A DNA stretch of 64,000 nt, taken from Phytophthora quininea (lineage: Eukaryota > Oomycota > Peronosporomycetes > Peronosporales > Peronosporaceae). A program made the translations under genes and the position numbers. Below, piece after piece: positions 9,101 through 21,790 of the stretch (its first letter is position 1; every line of letters begins with the position of its first letter). The stretch lies in contig JAAVTG010000533.1 in NCBI GenBank assembly GCA_011947345.1, positions 33,926 through 97,925 on the forward strand, written 5' to 3'. Below the pieces are notes generated by a model. It worked only from the letters and a program-made list of their open reading frames with translations, was not told the origin of the DNA and made no database searches.

Positions 9101-11266
9101 ATGGAGCGTGCAGTGAACGAGGCGCTGAGCGCCACCCTGCGCGGACTGGATGCCACCATCCTCGAGTATGTGAGCGGCGCCGTGGCTGACCAGCTGGCGG
9201 AGGCTGTGCCCAGCTCCGGGTCGGGGATGGAGGAGCTGCTGCAGGAGAGCGTGGCCCCGTTCCTGCAGAGCGCCGCCTTCGTGTCGTCGGACGAGGAGGC
9301 CGCCGCGCTCTGCCGCAAGATCGCGTCCACTCTGCTGGCAGCCCCAGAGCTGCAGAACTCTGCAAGCAATGGCGGCATGCGCGTGCTGGAAAACGCGCAG
9401 AGCATCGAGGAGCAGGCGCGCAAGGCCGAGGGCGCCGACGACGCTGAACAGCTGATGGCCCGCATGTGGGGCTTCGACAAGATCCGAGCCACGACCAACG
9501 AGGAGATGGAGGCCCAGCAGTCGGCGCTCTCGGCGCGCCAAGTGCGCAAGCAGATTAAACTGGAGCAGCTCACAGCCGAACGTGAGGAGGAACAAGCCGA
9601 ACTGGACCGCGAGTGGGAGGACGCGCGCTTCCTGCCGGACTTGAGCCAGGACAACGGCGAGAGGGACATCCACGTGCCGCGGCTGACCATCAACTTCAAG
9701 GGCAAGACGCTGCTGTCGGACACGGCGCTCAAGATCGTGAGCGGGAGGCGATACGGACTCGTGGGCAAGAACGGAGCCGGCAAGACGACACTGCTGCGGT
9801 ACATCTCCCACTACGAGCTGGAAGGCTTCCCGAGGCATATCCGCATCCAGCTGGTGGAGCAGGAGTCGGCCTCCAAGTTGAGTAAGGAAGAGAGGAGCGT
9901 GCTGGAGGTGGTGCTGGCTGCGGACTATGAACGCACGCTGTTGCTGCAGGAGGAGAAGGAGCTGATTGCGCAGGAGACGAGCGACGGGGTGGACAACAGC
10001 GCACGGCTCAAGCAGATCTACGACCGACTGGTGAACATTGACTCGGACACGGCCGAATCGAGAGCGCGCGCCATTCTGAGCGGACTGCAGTTCCCGGACC
10101 ATGTGGTTGATGGCCCTGCAAAGGCTCTCTCGGGTGGTTGGCGCATGCGTACGGCGCTGGCTGGTGCTCTGTTCATGGCGCCCGACTTGCTGCTGCTGGA
10201 TGAGCCGACGAATCACTTGGATCTGGAAGCCGTGATCTGGCTGGAGCACTATCTCGAGAAGTACGACAAGCAGATGATCGTAGTGTCCCACGATCGAAAC
10301 TTCTTGAACGCTGTGACGACCGATATTGTATTGCTGGCGCAGCAGAAGCTCACGTACTACAAGGGCGACTACAACACGTTCGAGCACACGATGAAGGAGA
10401 ATCTGCGCCAGCAGCGCAAGGCCTACGACGCCCAGCAGATGAAGATCCAGCACATGCAGGAATTCATCGAGCGCTTCCGCGCCAACGCAAAGAAGGCCCC
10501 GCTAGTGCAGTCGCGTGTTAAGGCTCTGGACAAATTCTGCGCAACGAGTTGATTGATGAACCGGAAGACGAACACGCATTTCGCATGCACTTCCCGCCTC
10601 CGGAGCCGCTGGGTCGGCCTATTATTGCTGTGGAAGGGGTGGGATTCCGGTACACACCGGAGACCCCATTGCTTTTCCACGATGTACATGGGCGTGGACA
10701 TGTCCAGCCGCATTGGTATTCTCGGTGTGAACGGTTCGGGTAAGTCGACGCTGATCAACGTCATGATTGGCAAGCTGCGCGCTAGCAGCGGTTCCGTTAC
10801 AATGAACCCGCGCCTGCGTGTCGCCACATTCTCGCAGCACCACGTCGACTCGCTAGATCTGTCGAAGTCTGCTGTGCAGAACATGAAGGAGATGTTCCCA
10901 GGCCATGAGCCCGACGAGTTCCGTGCACACCTGGGCCGCTTCAATCTTTCGGGTGAGCTGGCAATTAAGCCGACGCGAACCCTTTCAGGTGGTCAGAAGT
11001 CTCGTGTGGGCTTTGCCGTCATGACGTGGCGCCTGCCGCATGTGGTGGTGCTTGATGAGCCGACGAACCATTTGGATATGGAAACCATTGATGCACTGAT
11101 TGATGCGCTACGCGAGTTCAAGGGAGGTGTCGTGGTGGTTTCCCACGACCAGCATTTCGTGAATAGCGTGTGCGAGGAGCTGTGGGTTGTTGGTGACCAG
11201 AAGGTCGACCGCTTCCGTGGCACTATTAACGAGTACAAGAACCGCGTGCTCTCGACGAAGAAGTGA
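9101..11266 (+). CDS. ABCF3: ABCF3/GCN20-type twin ATP-binding cassette protein
   Basis: The soluble ABC-F protein has no membrane segments; the family acts on ribosomes and in GCN2 signalling. An N-terminal helical region of about 200 residues precedes cassette 1 (Walker A GKNGAGKTT, signature LSGGWRMR, Walker B LLLLDEPTNHLD). The linker follows, then cassette 2 (Walker A GVNGSGKST, signature LSGGQKSRVGFA, Walker B VVLDEPTNHLD). Two indels, near 10531 (short A run) and near 10687, put the stretch about 10533-10686 in another frame, where it still encodes a sensible linker with DEPEDEHAF. Total length (722 codons) and order match ABCF3. I chose the ATG at 9101; an in-frame upstream ATG exists but its leader looks non-coding. 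No introns. Confidence 0.9.
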
Positions 11267-11408
11267 GTGTATCATAGACTCCGGTGCTCTCGCTTTGTCA
11301 GCGTGGCAGCTCGTGGGAACTAGACCCAGCCCCAAAACGAATAAACACAGCGTCGCCAGGCGCGGCGCTGACCTACCGATGCTTGTACCTCTTTCGCTTT
11401 CATTGTGC

Positions 11409-14191
11409 TTACCCTGATAGCCTCGGGAGCGACAGCGAGGCTGACATGCGACTCGAAGCACTATTCTGCCGAATGAGACTTGAGACGGCGGGAAGTTGAT
11501 CTAGCGAATTGGCATGCTCCAACCCAGGGATTTCCGACCTTTTCCGTGGTGTCGAGGAGGTTCCAATCGACTGATTTGTTCGTGGCGAAACAAGCCGTGC
11601 TGGGTTTTCGTTGGAAGCACTCTTTCGTCTCCCGTTGCCTTTTGAAGAGCTGACAGAAGTGCCGTGACCCATGAATGCGCTCACGAGATCCAGGCCATAA
11701 ATCTCTTCCAGTTCTTTGCCACGACCGGAAATCGCGCCATTCAAAAGCTGTGCTGCTCCAGCATTGCTCCTGTTGTTGTTTGGAGACGTTAGGGTGTTGG
11801 TATCGTTCCCGGCGGCATCTCTTCCTCGCCGTCGGTGCTGCTGCTGAAAACGTCGCGATTCTGCGATTAACCAGTCGGCGTCGCTATTCTCCGAGATGTC
11901 CACGACTAGAATGGGGACTGGAAAGTCTGTGTTTTCTTGTCCAGCATGACTCATGTTGGCAGCAGGTGGTGCTACATCAAGGGGAAACACTTGATTCTAC
12001 CTGCGTCTGTGACCGCTACGCTTTTGAATGCGGCAGGCCCGCTACTGCCAGGTAGGAAAGTTTCAAGACCACTCGCGATGACGCGAATTCCGTCCAGCGA
12101 AATGCAATTTTGACGCAGATCGACTTCTTGAATTAAGCCGCAGCGAGAGGTGTCTGAGTTTGTAGTGGCAAGACCCCACGCCAATTTCTTGAGGAACATT
12201 CCCAAGCAGCCCATGCCATCACTCGTGAGGCGGTTGTACCGCAAATCAAGTCGTCGCAGTCTGCGCATTCCTTCAGCCTCCAGCTTTTTCAAAAGGGGGC
12301 GAAGGTCGTCATCCACCAGCCAACACTCGCGCAATTCCAGACTGCCTGATGTGGGCCACGCGCTTGCAGTTGTGAGAGAAGCCGGTAGGGTCCTGGCAAA
12401 TGCGTCTGCGAACTTTTCTACAAGTTTGGACTTGGCACTTTGCACGGCATGGAACTCGGTGGTCAACTGCGTAAAGTTCTCGGCCAGTTTCTGCCTTTTG
12501 TCCTGCACCTGCTGCTTTTGCGCGAGGCATTCACGAAGGTTGGTCTCAGACTGCTGGCGTAAAGTCTCAAGCTGCTTTTTAGCGTCGACTTCTCGAGCTC
12601 ACCTTCAGCGCGCAATTGAGACTCGCGATTCACGTCACGAACCAATCGATGGATTCGCTCTTGCTGCTCAAGAGCGTGCGCCTCTTGCGCACTCAAGCTT
12701 TGCTTTGCCTCTCGATGGCGCAACTCATGCTGTTTCTCCTGGACAATCTTTTGGCGAGCATCTCCTTCATCTCGTTGAGCTGTCTCGTCAAATCAGTGAT
12801 TTCGCGTTTGGATTCGTCAAGGAGGTTAGTTTGCTGCTTGGTTGAGCTAGTGGCGCTCTGGTTTTGAGCGGCGAGGTCTTCTTCGAGTTGTTTCTTCCAC
12901 TGAAGCGCGTCTTGCAGCACCCGCTCCAGCTCCTGCATCCTGCACTGAGCTGCTAATAGCTGTTCTTCCGCATTCTCTCGCCGGTCGACCGCTTCGTGTA
13001 ATTGTGCTTCTACCTCCTGGAGTTTAAGTGTTAGCTCGTACTGTTTATTGCGGCGCATGACCAACTCGGTCTGCACCTTTTCGATCTCCATCTGGTAGTT
13101 GAGGTGCGAGGTCGAGAGTTCTTCCTGGAGAAGTTTGCGTTCCCGGCGCACTTTTTCCTGAAGGGAGTTCACCGCCGACGCCTTTTCCTCTGCCTGCCTG
13201 GTGCGATGCAGCACTTCTACTTCACTTTCAGCTGAGCGTGCAATGTGTTCGCGATGGGAATTGCGCAGTTGTTCGCACTCGCGTTGGCAGTCTTCCAGTC
13301 GAATTTTCAACTCCTCCGCAGTTCGCTCCTGTGCTTCGAGAGCTTGCAGGAGTTTGGCGTTTTGGGTCGTCGCGATCTCCATGGCCTTTTCTCGCCCCTC
13401 CGCTTGACTGCGACTCACTTGCAAAGTGTCGATCTCCGCCTCAAGCTTGTCGATCTTGCGTTGCCGCCGCACCAGGTCGTTCTCTTTGGAAATGACGTTC
13501 CTCTGCAGTTGCTCCAGCGCAGTCTCCAACTCATCCAGCTGCACGCGGAGTTGATCGTTTTGGCCAGTGAGCAGCCACACTTCACGAGTCTTCGCTTCAA
13601 TCGCGTCATCTCGCAGCCGAACGAGTTGGTTTTCGTGAAAGCTGCGAGGCGAGAGGCAAGCATCGGCTTTCTCCGGATTCAAGTCCTCGACGTTTTTTCC
13701 AGTCGGCGGATTGCTGTTTGGTGTTGATTTAGCTCTCTGCGCAGTTGTTTCTCCGTCTCCGCCGCAGTGACAAGGTCAGAGTTCTTTTCGACTAGAGTCT
13801 GCTCTCGAGCGTCGAGAGCGGCACACACCATGGCGAAGTCCTCTTCATCCTTGTGCACTTGATCGCGCAGCTCTGTGGCTTGCGTCTCCAATTTCTGGCA
13901 ACGCAACTCCAGTGCCTGTGTCTCGGACGATCTCGCTTCCAGCTTCTTCTCGAGGGCTTTGAGCTGCTCCAACAGCTCTTCCACGTACTCGCTCTTGCGG
14001 GTGAGCAGAATTTCCTTGGCGTTGATCTCAGCCGCCTGCTTCTCCGCCAGAAGCTTGAATGCCTGAGCCGTGTCATCCAACTCGACCACCGTACGCTCCA
14101 ATTCCTGAATGCGCGTTTCCAGTCTCGTGGGCTGCGATTCCTCCTCTCGTGGCCCGACGACATGCGATCTGTTCTTGTCGAGGTCCCCCAT
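11409..14191 (-). CDS. Long coiled-coil protein with C-terminal leucine-rich repeats
   Basis: About 930 residues. Residues 1 to about 560 are almost unbroken heptad coiled coil, rich in Glu, Gln, Leu and Arg. Two or three LRR-type repeats follow (LRRLDLRYNRLTSDGMG, IQEVDLRQNCISLDGI), then a low-complexity Ser/Asn/Arg tail with possible phosphosites. The architecture resembles centrosomal or cilium-associated CC-LRR proteins, but I cannot name an orthologue. At least four single-base deletions break the frame (near 13697 in an A6 run, near 12744, near 12596 and near 11989), yet the heptads continue smoothly across them. The 3' end converges on ABCF3 with 142 bp between stops; the 5' end is head-to-head with the kelch gene. 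Confidence 0.7.
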
Positions 14192-14236
14192 GGCGACCGC
14201 TTTTGAAGTGGCTTACTCCAACGGTCGGTCTCCATC
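14192..14236. promoter_or_regulatory. Very short divergent promoter between the coiled-coil and kelch genes
   Basis: Only 45 bp separate the two start codons if both first ATGs are used (60 bp if the kelch gene starts at 14252). Both core promoters must therefore overlap each other or the opposite coding sequence. I cannot pick out a convincing Inr on either strand. Confidence 0.45.
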
Positions 14237-17200
14237 ATGATAGTATCCTTAATGGTCTCCCGTCGATGTTTTTCATTGTTTGTGGCTGTTGTGTGGGTGA
14301 TGCAAGCTTGGGCGGTCTTGTTGATGCCGGCTACAGCGCAGTCTTTGGTGGTGTCAGAAGCGAATTGCTCAAGCGCTGCCGTAGCGCAGAATGCGTCGGT
14401 GACACTCACCTGGGAGTTGTTAGACGGAAGCGTCAACTACACGCGCATTTCGCACTGCAGTGAAGCTCTGCTGGCTACTGCCACAGTGCCGTCGGATCGC
14501 CTGCTGATCATCGGTGGCATCGCGTATGAGTCTGCTCAGCCGGTGGTTGACAGCCCTGTACTGGTGTACAACGTTCTGACCAACGTGTTCCTGTTGCCGC
14601 AGGACCACATCATGTCTGCGGTCTCGGCAACTTATCTCTCCACTGCAGTGGAAAGCGTCTTCGTATCTCCAGCGAGTCGGTCTGATCACGCGTCCTTTAT
14701 CAACCAGGATGGAGTCGTATATTTCTTCGGCGGTCAGAGTCGTGGATTCCTCAACGACACTTGGCGTGGATGCGTTGATGGCAGCTCGACGAATGTGATT
14801 TGGGACGAACTCGTCATGAAAACGGATCCAGCGACCATCGCGGCAGCTCCAGCCCCGCGTATCGGTCACTCGTTCACCAAAGTATTTGAAAACAGCACGA
14901 TGATCGGCGCGATCGTGTTCGGCGGCTTGTCCGAAGACTACGTTGAGCTGAGTGGGCTGCATGTTGCGTTCATTCCCAAGAACACTGCTTCAGCTGTGGT
15001 ATGCAGCAACCGAGGACCCGCAGTAGCCTGGCGCAAACTGCAGGCAGCGCCGTTGAGTGATTCTGGGGCGGTGCCTCTCGCACGAGCGTACCATGCCGCT
15101 ATGACGTCGTCCAAGCTCTTTACTTCGTCGAAACTCCTGTGCTTGATTGTCCATGGAGGCAAAAGCAGTCAGGAAGGCGTCATTTTCAACGAGCTGTGGC
15201 GTCTGTGCCCGACAGCAGCAACGTCTTTGCCAACTCCAGTGGAGAGGATGAACTACACGTGGGAGCTGCTAACAGAAATTGGAACGACGCCCGGCGCACG
15301 GTACGGAGCTAGTGTTACGTTTGTGGACGAAGGAAAGCTCGCTCTCGCTGGAGGCTCCTACACCTTTCCAAGCGACTTTCTCAGCGACACATGGGAGCTG
15401 AATATCAACGCGACGCAATGGATTCGCCTTTCGTTCGATGAAGACTTCACGCCTCCACGGCGAGGTCATACACTCACCTTCTTTGCTACAACTACGAGGT
15501 TGTTCCTCTTCGGGGAAGAGATCGCTACACTGTCGTTCAGAAGAGGATGCAGGCCGCCTATTACGCCGCGCCATTCTGTGCGGCCGGACTAAAAATCACG
15601 TTTTGCTCCAAGACTTCCCAGTACGTTTGCATCGCCTGTCCTGCCGGGTCTTACTTAGCAAGCGGCTCGCGAAAGTGTCTACTCTGTCCGCAGGGGACGT
15701 TCTCGTCGGCGGGCTCTGCTGAGTGCACAAATTGTCCTGCTGGCACGTACAGCACAAACACCGGCAAAGATAGCAGCTTGCCATGCACCTCATGCCCCGT
15801 TGGAACCTATTCGCAGGCGATTGGTGCGGTATCAAGTGGTGCATGTGCTGTCTGCGCGGCGGGCACGTTTGCAGCTTCAACTGGATCTGTTTCATGCTCG
15901 ACTTGTGTGGCTGGTACATTTTCAAACGCGAATTCTTCATCGTGCACGCTGTGTCCGAGTGGTCAATGGAGCTCAACTGGGGCTGGGGTCTGCACAAACT
16001 GTAGCGCCGGCACGTACACCCCTAGCGTTGGATCCTCTGCCTGTTTTTCATGCCCTCGAGGATTTTTCAGCAATGCTGGTAGCGTGAACTGCTCTGCCTG
16101 TCCGATGAACACGTACAGTGCGTCAATCAGAGCGCCAGCGTCAGCCTGCACTGCGTGCCCTGCTCTTGGTTTTACGACTTGTACTGGTCGAACCACCTGT
16201 GATGTGTGTCCGTTTGGAGCAACTTGGAATGGAAGTGTCTGTGTGCCGTGCAACAAAGGCTTTTATGCATCAAGTACGACAGGTGGGGCATGCCTTTCAT
16301 GCCCAAGAGGTTCGTACGCATCCGCTTCTGGATCAACTGTGTGTCAGAGCTGTCCAACTGGAACATTCACAAGTAGCACAGGCACCACGAATTCAAGTGA
16401 TTGTCAGCTATGCCCCAGTGGATCATTTTTCAATGGCGTTACATGTCAATCCTGTAGCATCGGAACATACCCTGAGCCGAGTGGCTTTTGCTCACTGTGT
16501 GTCCCTGGGAGTTTTCTTCCTGGAGGACTGACCGGCGTTTTGGATACTTCACTTGGTTGTGACTCATGCCCATCGATGAGCTACAGCTCGGGGCTTGGTG
16601 CAACAGGATGTTTGAATTGCGCAGATAACTCTTTCTCAATGGAAGCATGGCGGAATTGCATTTCATGCGACACTCAAATGGCAACGCTTCCTGGTTGCAT
16701 GACAGGAAGAAATAGTCTCTTATGCTCCGGTAATGGAGCTTGCGTTTACGGCGGGTGCGCTTGCAGTAGCAGTTGGGTGGGCAGTGATTGCAGTACATTT
16801 GTGGGGAACACAACCAATTTGGCAGCTCCAGCAGTCCTGTATTTCCTTGCGGCTCCTCTGCAGATTGTAAATGCTTCGACATCGTCGTCCGTGACAGATA
16901 TCGAAATTGTTGTTGGTCGGTCAGGATACCCCCAATCTCGGCTGCAGGCTACCGTTAGCTGGGGCTCGAATAATTTTTCCAATAGTCCGTCGGCTCTGCC
17001 TGTTTCCCTCGATTTTCAATCTGGGGAATCGGTAAAAAGTTTTCGTATCCCCATTGCTCAGCTTTCACCAAGAAGTGGCTGCCGGTACTTCACGTTGCAA
17101 CTGGCCGACCTCCCTGGAGCGAGCATTAGCGCTATATCATCGAATTCTGACGCCCAATTGATTGTCTACGTCGATGATATCAACGGTGTATCCGGTGGAG

Positions 17201-19279
17201 TAGCAGGCAAATCTATAACGTCAACTTACACCCGGCAATCGAATGGGATAGCATTTGCAACGGCAACGTTAGACCGCCTCGTTGCGACCCAGGCCTCTCT
17301 CATGCCACAGACAGCTATCGTGGGTGCTAATGTAGGAGTGGCTTTGCGTGATCTGCCGCTGAATTTGATGGTTGCTCTCGATTTCTCCACCTCATCGGCA
17401 CATAAGATTGTGGATCTTCTTCCTGCCATTATTGCTGAGCTACAAAGTGCATACCAGACAATTCCTGACGGAGTACGAATGGGCTTGATGAATTCCACCT
17501 CAGCAACGTTTCACTCGAATCTTGCCGACTTACTAAGCGCCTCACAAGCACTTGTCGCCACCAATACAAGCCTAGATTGGCCAACGGTTGCAAATGGACT
17601 CGTAGCAAGTTCTGCATTATGGCCTTCAAGTGATCGCCGCCACCTCCTGGTGATTGCTAGCGACAGATTAATTTCTAGTAGTCTGTCGGTAGCCTTAACA
17701 AGTGCATTGCGTGCACAAAGTACTTTTGCATTTACGTTATCACCAACCCAAGCAACATTCACTGGTGTCAGTGATATCATGAGAAGCGTAGCTCACGGGG
17801 GCCTGATGGCAACAATTCCTTCCAAACTTCGCCAAGCTTTCCAGCAGAAAGATGCCGAAGTACCTGCCAGTGTCATTGTTCTCAGTGATCCAGCTGGACT
17901 TGTTACATCTGCCCAAGTAACAGATTTCTCAAGTGGATCAGGGACGCTTCCCATTGTAAGCATCAACATAGGCCCCGATCCAACTCCAGCCCAGCTGAGA
18001 ACAATCACATCGATGACTATCACGGTCAGTATACCTGGAAATGTCGTGCTATCGATTTTAGTTCAGGAGCCTGGCTCTGCGTGCTTCCCGCCAGCCCAAA
18101 CAGCGCCGATGGATATCTTGCCTCTCAGCGGGTGGGCTGATGCGTGGCATCTATCGACGCTGAGCAGCATTAAGCAGCTTTGGAAACCCAGTTCCCGGAC
18201 ACTCATGATGGCTCTTCATCAAACCACTTCACTTCTCCGTACGTGGAATAACACAGTTTTGTCGGTCAATGACTCCGCATCACCGCGCGTTGAGCTGTCA
18301 CGGACATTCCCCGGCTCGTTCTTCGCGACAGGTCTTTCTCTGGCTACTCGGGGTTACTGGAGAGTAAAGTCGTCTGCGGCAATTTGCAATATTCAGCTCA
18401 CAATGATCGGTTCCAACACGAGTCTCAAGGAAGTCCATGTGGTGCCTTTCGCTTCAACTGTCATTGCGAAAGAGTGGAATTATGGATATTTGCAAAGTCT
18501 GGTGCCTTGGGAATTGAGCAATCTCACACTTTCATTGAGATGCAACACGACTTCCCCAGGTGTGATTGTCGAATGGGCAGCTCTCGGTTTGCTTCCAGAT
18601 CCAGCGTTTGCTTGCAAATGTCCGCGAGGGTTCTACCATGATATCCTGAACTCGAATTCCTCAAGTAGAAGCGACGGAAATTGTGTGCGCTGCGCTGCGG
18701 GGTCGTATTGTGTTGCTGGAATCAAGCGCCAGTGTCCGGACGGAACATTTTCGTTCGGAAAGGCAGCATCGTGCGAGGCATGCCGTGACGGATGGCTTTG
18801 TGCGGACGGACTAGCACGTCTCTGCGATCCGGGAACTTACGCAACCCCATCCTTCACTTGTGGTGTTTGTCCGAGTGGGTATGCTTGCCGTAATGGGAAG
18901 AAAACGATCTGCCCTGCTGGCATGTTCTCCTTACAACGCTCCAGCAACTGCCAGAGCTGTCCTCCAGGCACGATCTCACGCTCCGAAGGGTAAGTTATCT
19001 TTGCGTTGACAATCGTTGCAAGCATTAGATTGACCTCTGCTACAAAACAGATCATCCACCTGCGAGTTATGCCCACTCGGCTGTACTTCGAATTATCAGC
19101 GAGATCACTGCATTACGTGCTCGCCAGGGAAGCCACGCTGCGAACAGGGCAACACCCGTGCTCGTCTTGTCTCGCTACAGCTTTTCCCATTCGCAATCAG
19201 CCTGAGGTCTGCCTTGCATGACCATTCCGCTCGGTGTGTTAATACAACAAGTATCTATCGCATCTATTGCATCATGTAA
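14237..19279 (+). CDS. Giant secreted kelch / GCC2-GCC3 cysteine-rich / EGF / VWA-like surface protein
   Basis: The hydrophobic leader (residues about 10-35) is a signal peptide. Residues about 50-430 are kelch/beta-propeller-like repeats (IIGGIAYES, VYFFGGQSRGFLNDTW, IVFGGLSEDY, LALAGGSYTFPSDFLSDTW). A long array of ephrin-receptor-like GCC2/GCC3 repeats follows (CPAGSYLASGSRKCLLC, CPQGTFSSAGSAECTNC and about ten more), then an EGF-like unit (CSGNGACVYGGCACSSSWVGSDC), a Calx-beta-like stretch, a VWA-like domain (VALDFSTSSAHKIVDLL) and further GCC2/GCC3 repeats. A one-base deletion near 15543 separates the propeller from the Cys array. Intron 18990-19050 is clear; exon 2 ends at TAA 19277-19279, though a GTAAGT there could extend the gene. 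It is probably a cell-surface or extracellular adhesion or sensor protein (inference). I see no certain transmembrane helix. Confidence 0.75.
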
Positions 19280-19429
19280 GTATACCGCTTTACATTCGGG
19301 CTAAGAAGGCAGCGACCTGCTGTTTATCGTCTGCTAGTGTCCTGCCAATTGCAACAATACTCGGATAATCAGCCTACATGCGATTTCAGAAGAACTACCA
19401 ATGGTGGTCTAACCTTTGAGCTCGCAGTA

Positions 19430-21657
19430 TCACTGCCTCGCTAGTTGCAGGGGATGCACGTCCGTGTAATCCGGAATGATTCGCTTCCCACGAACGTCAT
19501 CGCGCGACTTGCCGTCAGCCGCTTGCTTAACTACTTCCGCCCTCATGGAGACGAGGTCCTGTAGGCAATCTCTAATGCCCTTTTCAGAAGCGAACTCTTC
19601 GGTGAGAGTTTCAAGTTCGTAGATCGACCTAAATACCGAACGAAATCGGTTAGTGTCTCTTTCGATGCAGTAGTTTCACTTACCTGTCCACGTTATCAAC
19701 GGTGCCATCGGCCGACACGCTGCCATTTTCGACGAGCGGTAGCAGTGCGTCCAGGGCATACAGCTTGATAAAAAACGAGTATGCGGAAATTCCTGCTCGA
19801 CGAGAAGATTCACGCATATAATTCTTTCCCAAGCCGCGCACTTGTTTTTCGGTGTACACGGCTTCACCGTTGGGAAGATGGATCTTTGCTTTGCCTTCTG
19901 CAGCTTCAAGTTCCGCCCGAGCGTCTACGACAGCAATTATGCAAAGTTAGCTTCCCACCGTTCTCAAAATCATCACTTGTTCTTGCCAACCTTTCATGTA
20001 CTGGACAACTTCCCGCCGAAAAATGGCAGGTTCAATGCGCGTACGTTTAGATTTGTTCCGAGAACGGAACTTGTCCTCGTTACGAAGAACAGTGAATACA
20101 CTGCTGGACAACACCCACCTGACAGTAATTCAACAGAACCACGCATAAACGTTAGGAAAAAGAAGCACCTTAATATGTATAGCATTAGACAGACGTACGC
20201 TGGCGATATCTCGTTGATCACCGGCGACAACGCAGGAATGACGTGTGCTGGAGAGTTGATCAGTGAAAAGGCAGGGTCACAACCTGCGGCAACGTATTCA
20301 CCGCAGTCGCGATCACCGAGTACGGCGCCTTCACGAAATTGCTGGGGAACTTCACATTGCAACCCAGCCCAAAAACACGCCCTCGCCGGGGAAAAGTTCC
20401 TGGTCAGGCGCTTTTAGAGTGTGATTGCTCCCAACATTGGCTCCGTAGCCGACATTTCCTTTGCCCTCCGGCCAGATCGAGGCGATGAGTAGTGCCTGGT
20501 GGTGAAAGCCCACAAACGGGCCAACAAAGCTTGATGTCACCTCACCTTCAGCGATCGACGTGTTGGGTCCTATGACAGAGCTCAAGACCACTCCGTGGCG
20601 CTCGACATGTGATGTATCGCACAGGAGCGATTTCTCCACCACACTCAGAACCTCAACTGTCGAGTTCCACTGCACGATAGAGTCGCGAACGATGCACTTG
20701 GCCTTGATCACGGTGGGCTCCTTTAACGTCGACAGAATCGTCGAGTTTACCACGTCGCTGTCTTCCACTAGCGCGTGCTCGCCCACAAAAGTGTTATCCA
20801 CTCGAGTGCAGCCTCTGACGCGCGCGTTCTTCCCGATGATCGTCATCGGACACTTGATCTTCTGCACGTACTCGTCCACAACATGATCGTAAGCTCGAAG
20901 AAGCTGCTTGTCTCCTCTCTTCGTCACCACCTCTGTCCCCACTGCAAACAGGAAGAAATTCAGTATATAAAGCCAGCATATTCCTACTGGGGTGTTTCTC
21001 TCTTACAGCTGAAGGGAAGGTCGGCCACCACTCGGAGGTCTCTGCCTCCAGTCTCGACGCCCACGTGGAGCAACTTGCCGCTCCCGAAGCTCGTGGTCGA
21101 CTGCGTGCAATTGACGGTCCCGCACTGCAGCACACAGGCGCCTTCATCTACTAACGTCTTCCGCAGCACCAAGACGTCCCTCACCAGCGCGTCGTCCCTC
21201 ACCGCAACGTCGCTCAGCGTCGAGTTGTAGACACCGCAAGCGAAGGAGACGCCGTCCACGTCGTGGGAGAAGCGCGAGAAGCTGCCGAGCGTCACTCGAC
21301 CGACGAAGGAGTTCCTCTGGATGCGATTAGTCTGCAGCGGCTGGTTGCGGGTCTTGCGGACGAGCGACCAGCTCTCGGCTGAAGGAAAGGGGAGTGATGA
21401 TCAGGTTAGTTGCAGTCCAGCGCAGTTCGAAAGGGCTCTAGAAGGAGCCTACCAGAGTTCCCATTGGCCTCTAGCGCTCGGACCTCGGCTGTAGACAGCG
21501 GGAGCGAGGGTTCGGAGAAGGCGGAGCGGCAGGAGACGACGTACGACACGTGCGCGGACGATAGCAGCGACTGCAGCTCCGCGTGAAGTGTCGCCATGTG
21601 GCCGGAATCGTGAATGACTTGGTTTTGCATGACGGCAACAACGGCGCGACGGCCCAA
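19430..21657 (-). CDS. DUF4954-like hexapeptide-repeat (left-handed beta-helix) protein
   Basis: Exon 1 is 21453-21657, exon 2 is 21007-21378 and exon 3 begins at 20941. Later exons include one from 19684 and a last exon 19430-19628. Hexapeptide-type repeats run through exons 2-3 (GVYNSTLSDVAVRDDALVRD, NSTILSTLKEPTVIKAKCI). They are followed by the block that marks DUF4954: SSFVGPFVGFHHQALLIASI, WPEGKGNVGYGANVGSN, LKAPDQELFPGEG, then FSLINSPAHVIPALSPVINE. That domain is known mainly from bacteria and is thought to resemble sugar-nucleotide acyl- or nucleotidyltransferases; the function here is unknown. Two indels near 20362-20370 and 20295 interrupt the frame. A decayed copy of exons 1-2 lies at 47.5-48.2 kb. 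The start could also be the internal ATG before ATLHAELQ. Confidence 0.7.
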
Positions 21658-21790
21658 AATGACTATCTGGTGTACTTGTGGTTTGTATGCACTTCAACAC
21701 GACTCACTTAGTTTTGGCCAATGGGCATGGCCTTGCTACAGCTTCCTTGCAGCTTGCCTTGAGATCGCGCAGGGCCTTAGTGGCAGAGCC

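Noticed and set aside
8999..10453. 484-codon minus-strand ORF opposite ABCF3
   Set aside because: It mirrors GC-rich ABCF3 codons, has His/Arg/Leu-rich shadow composition and no domain.
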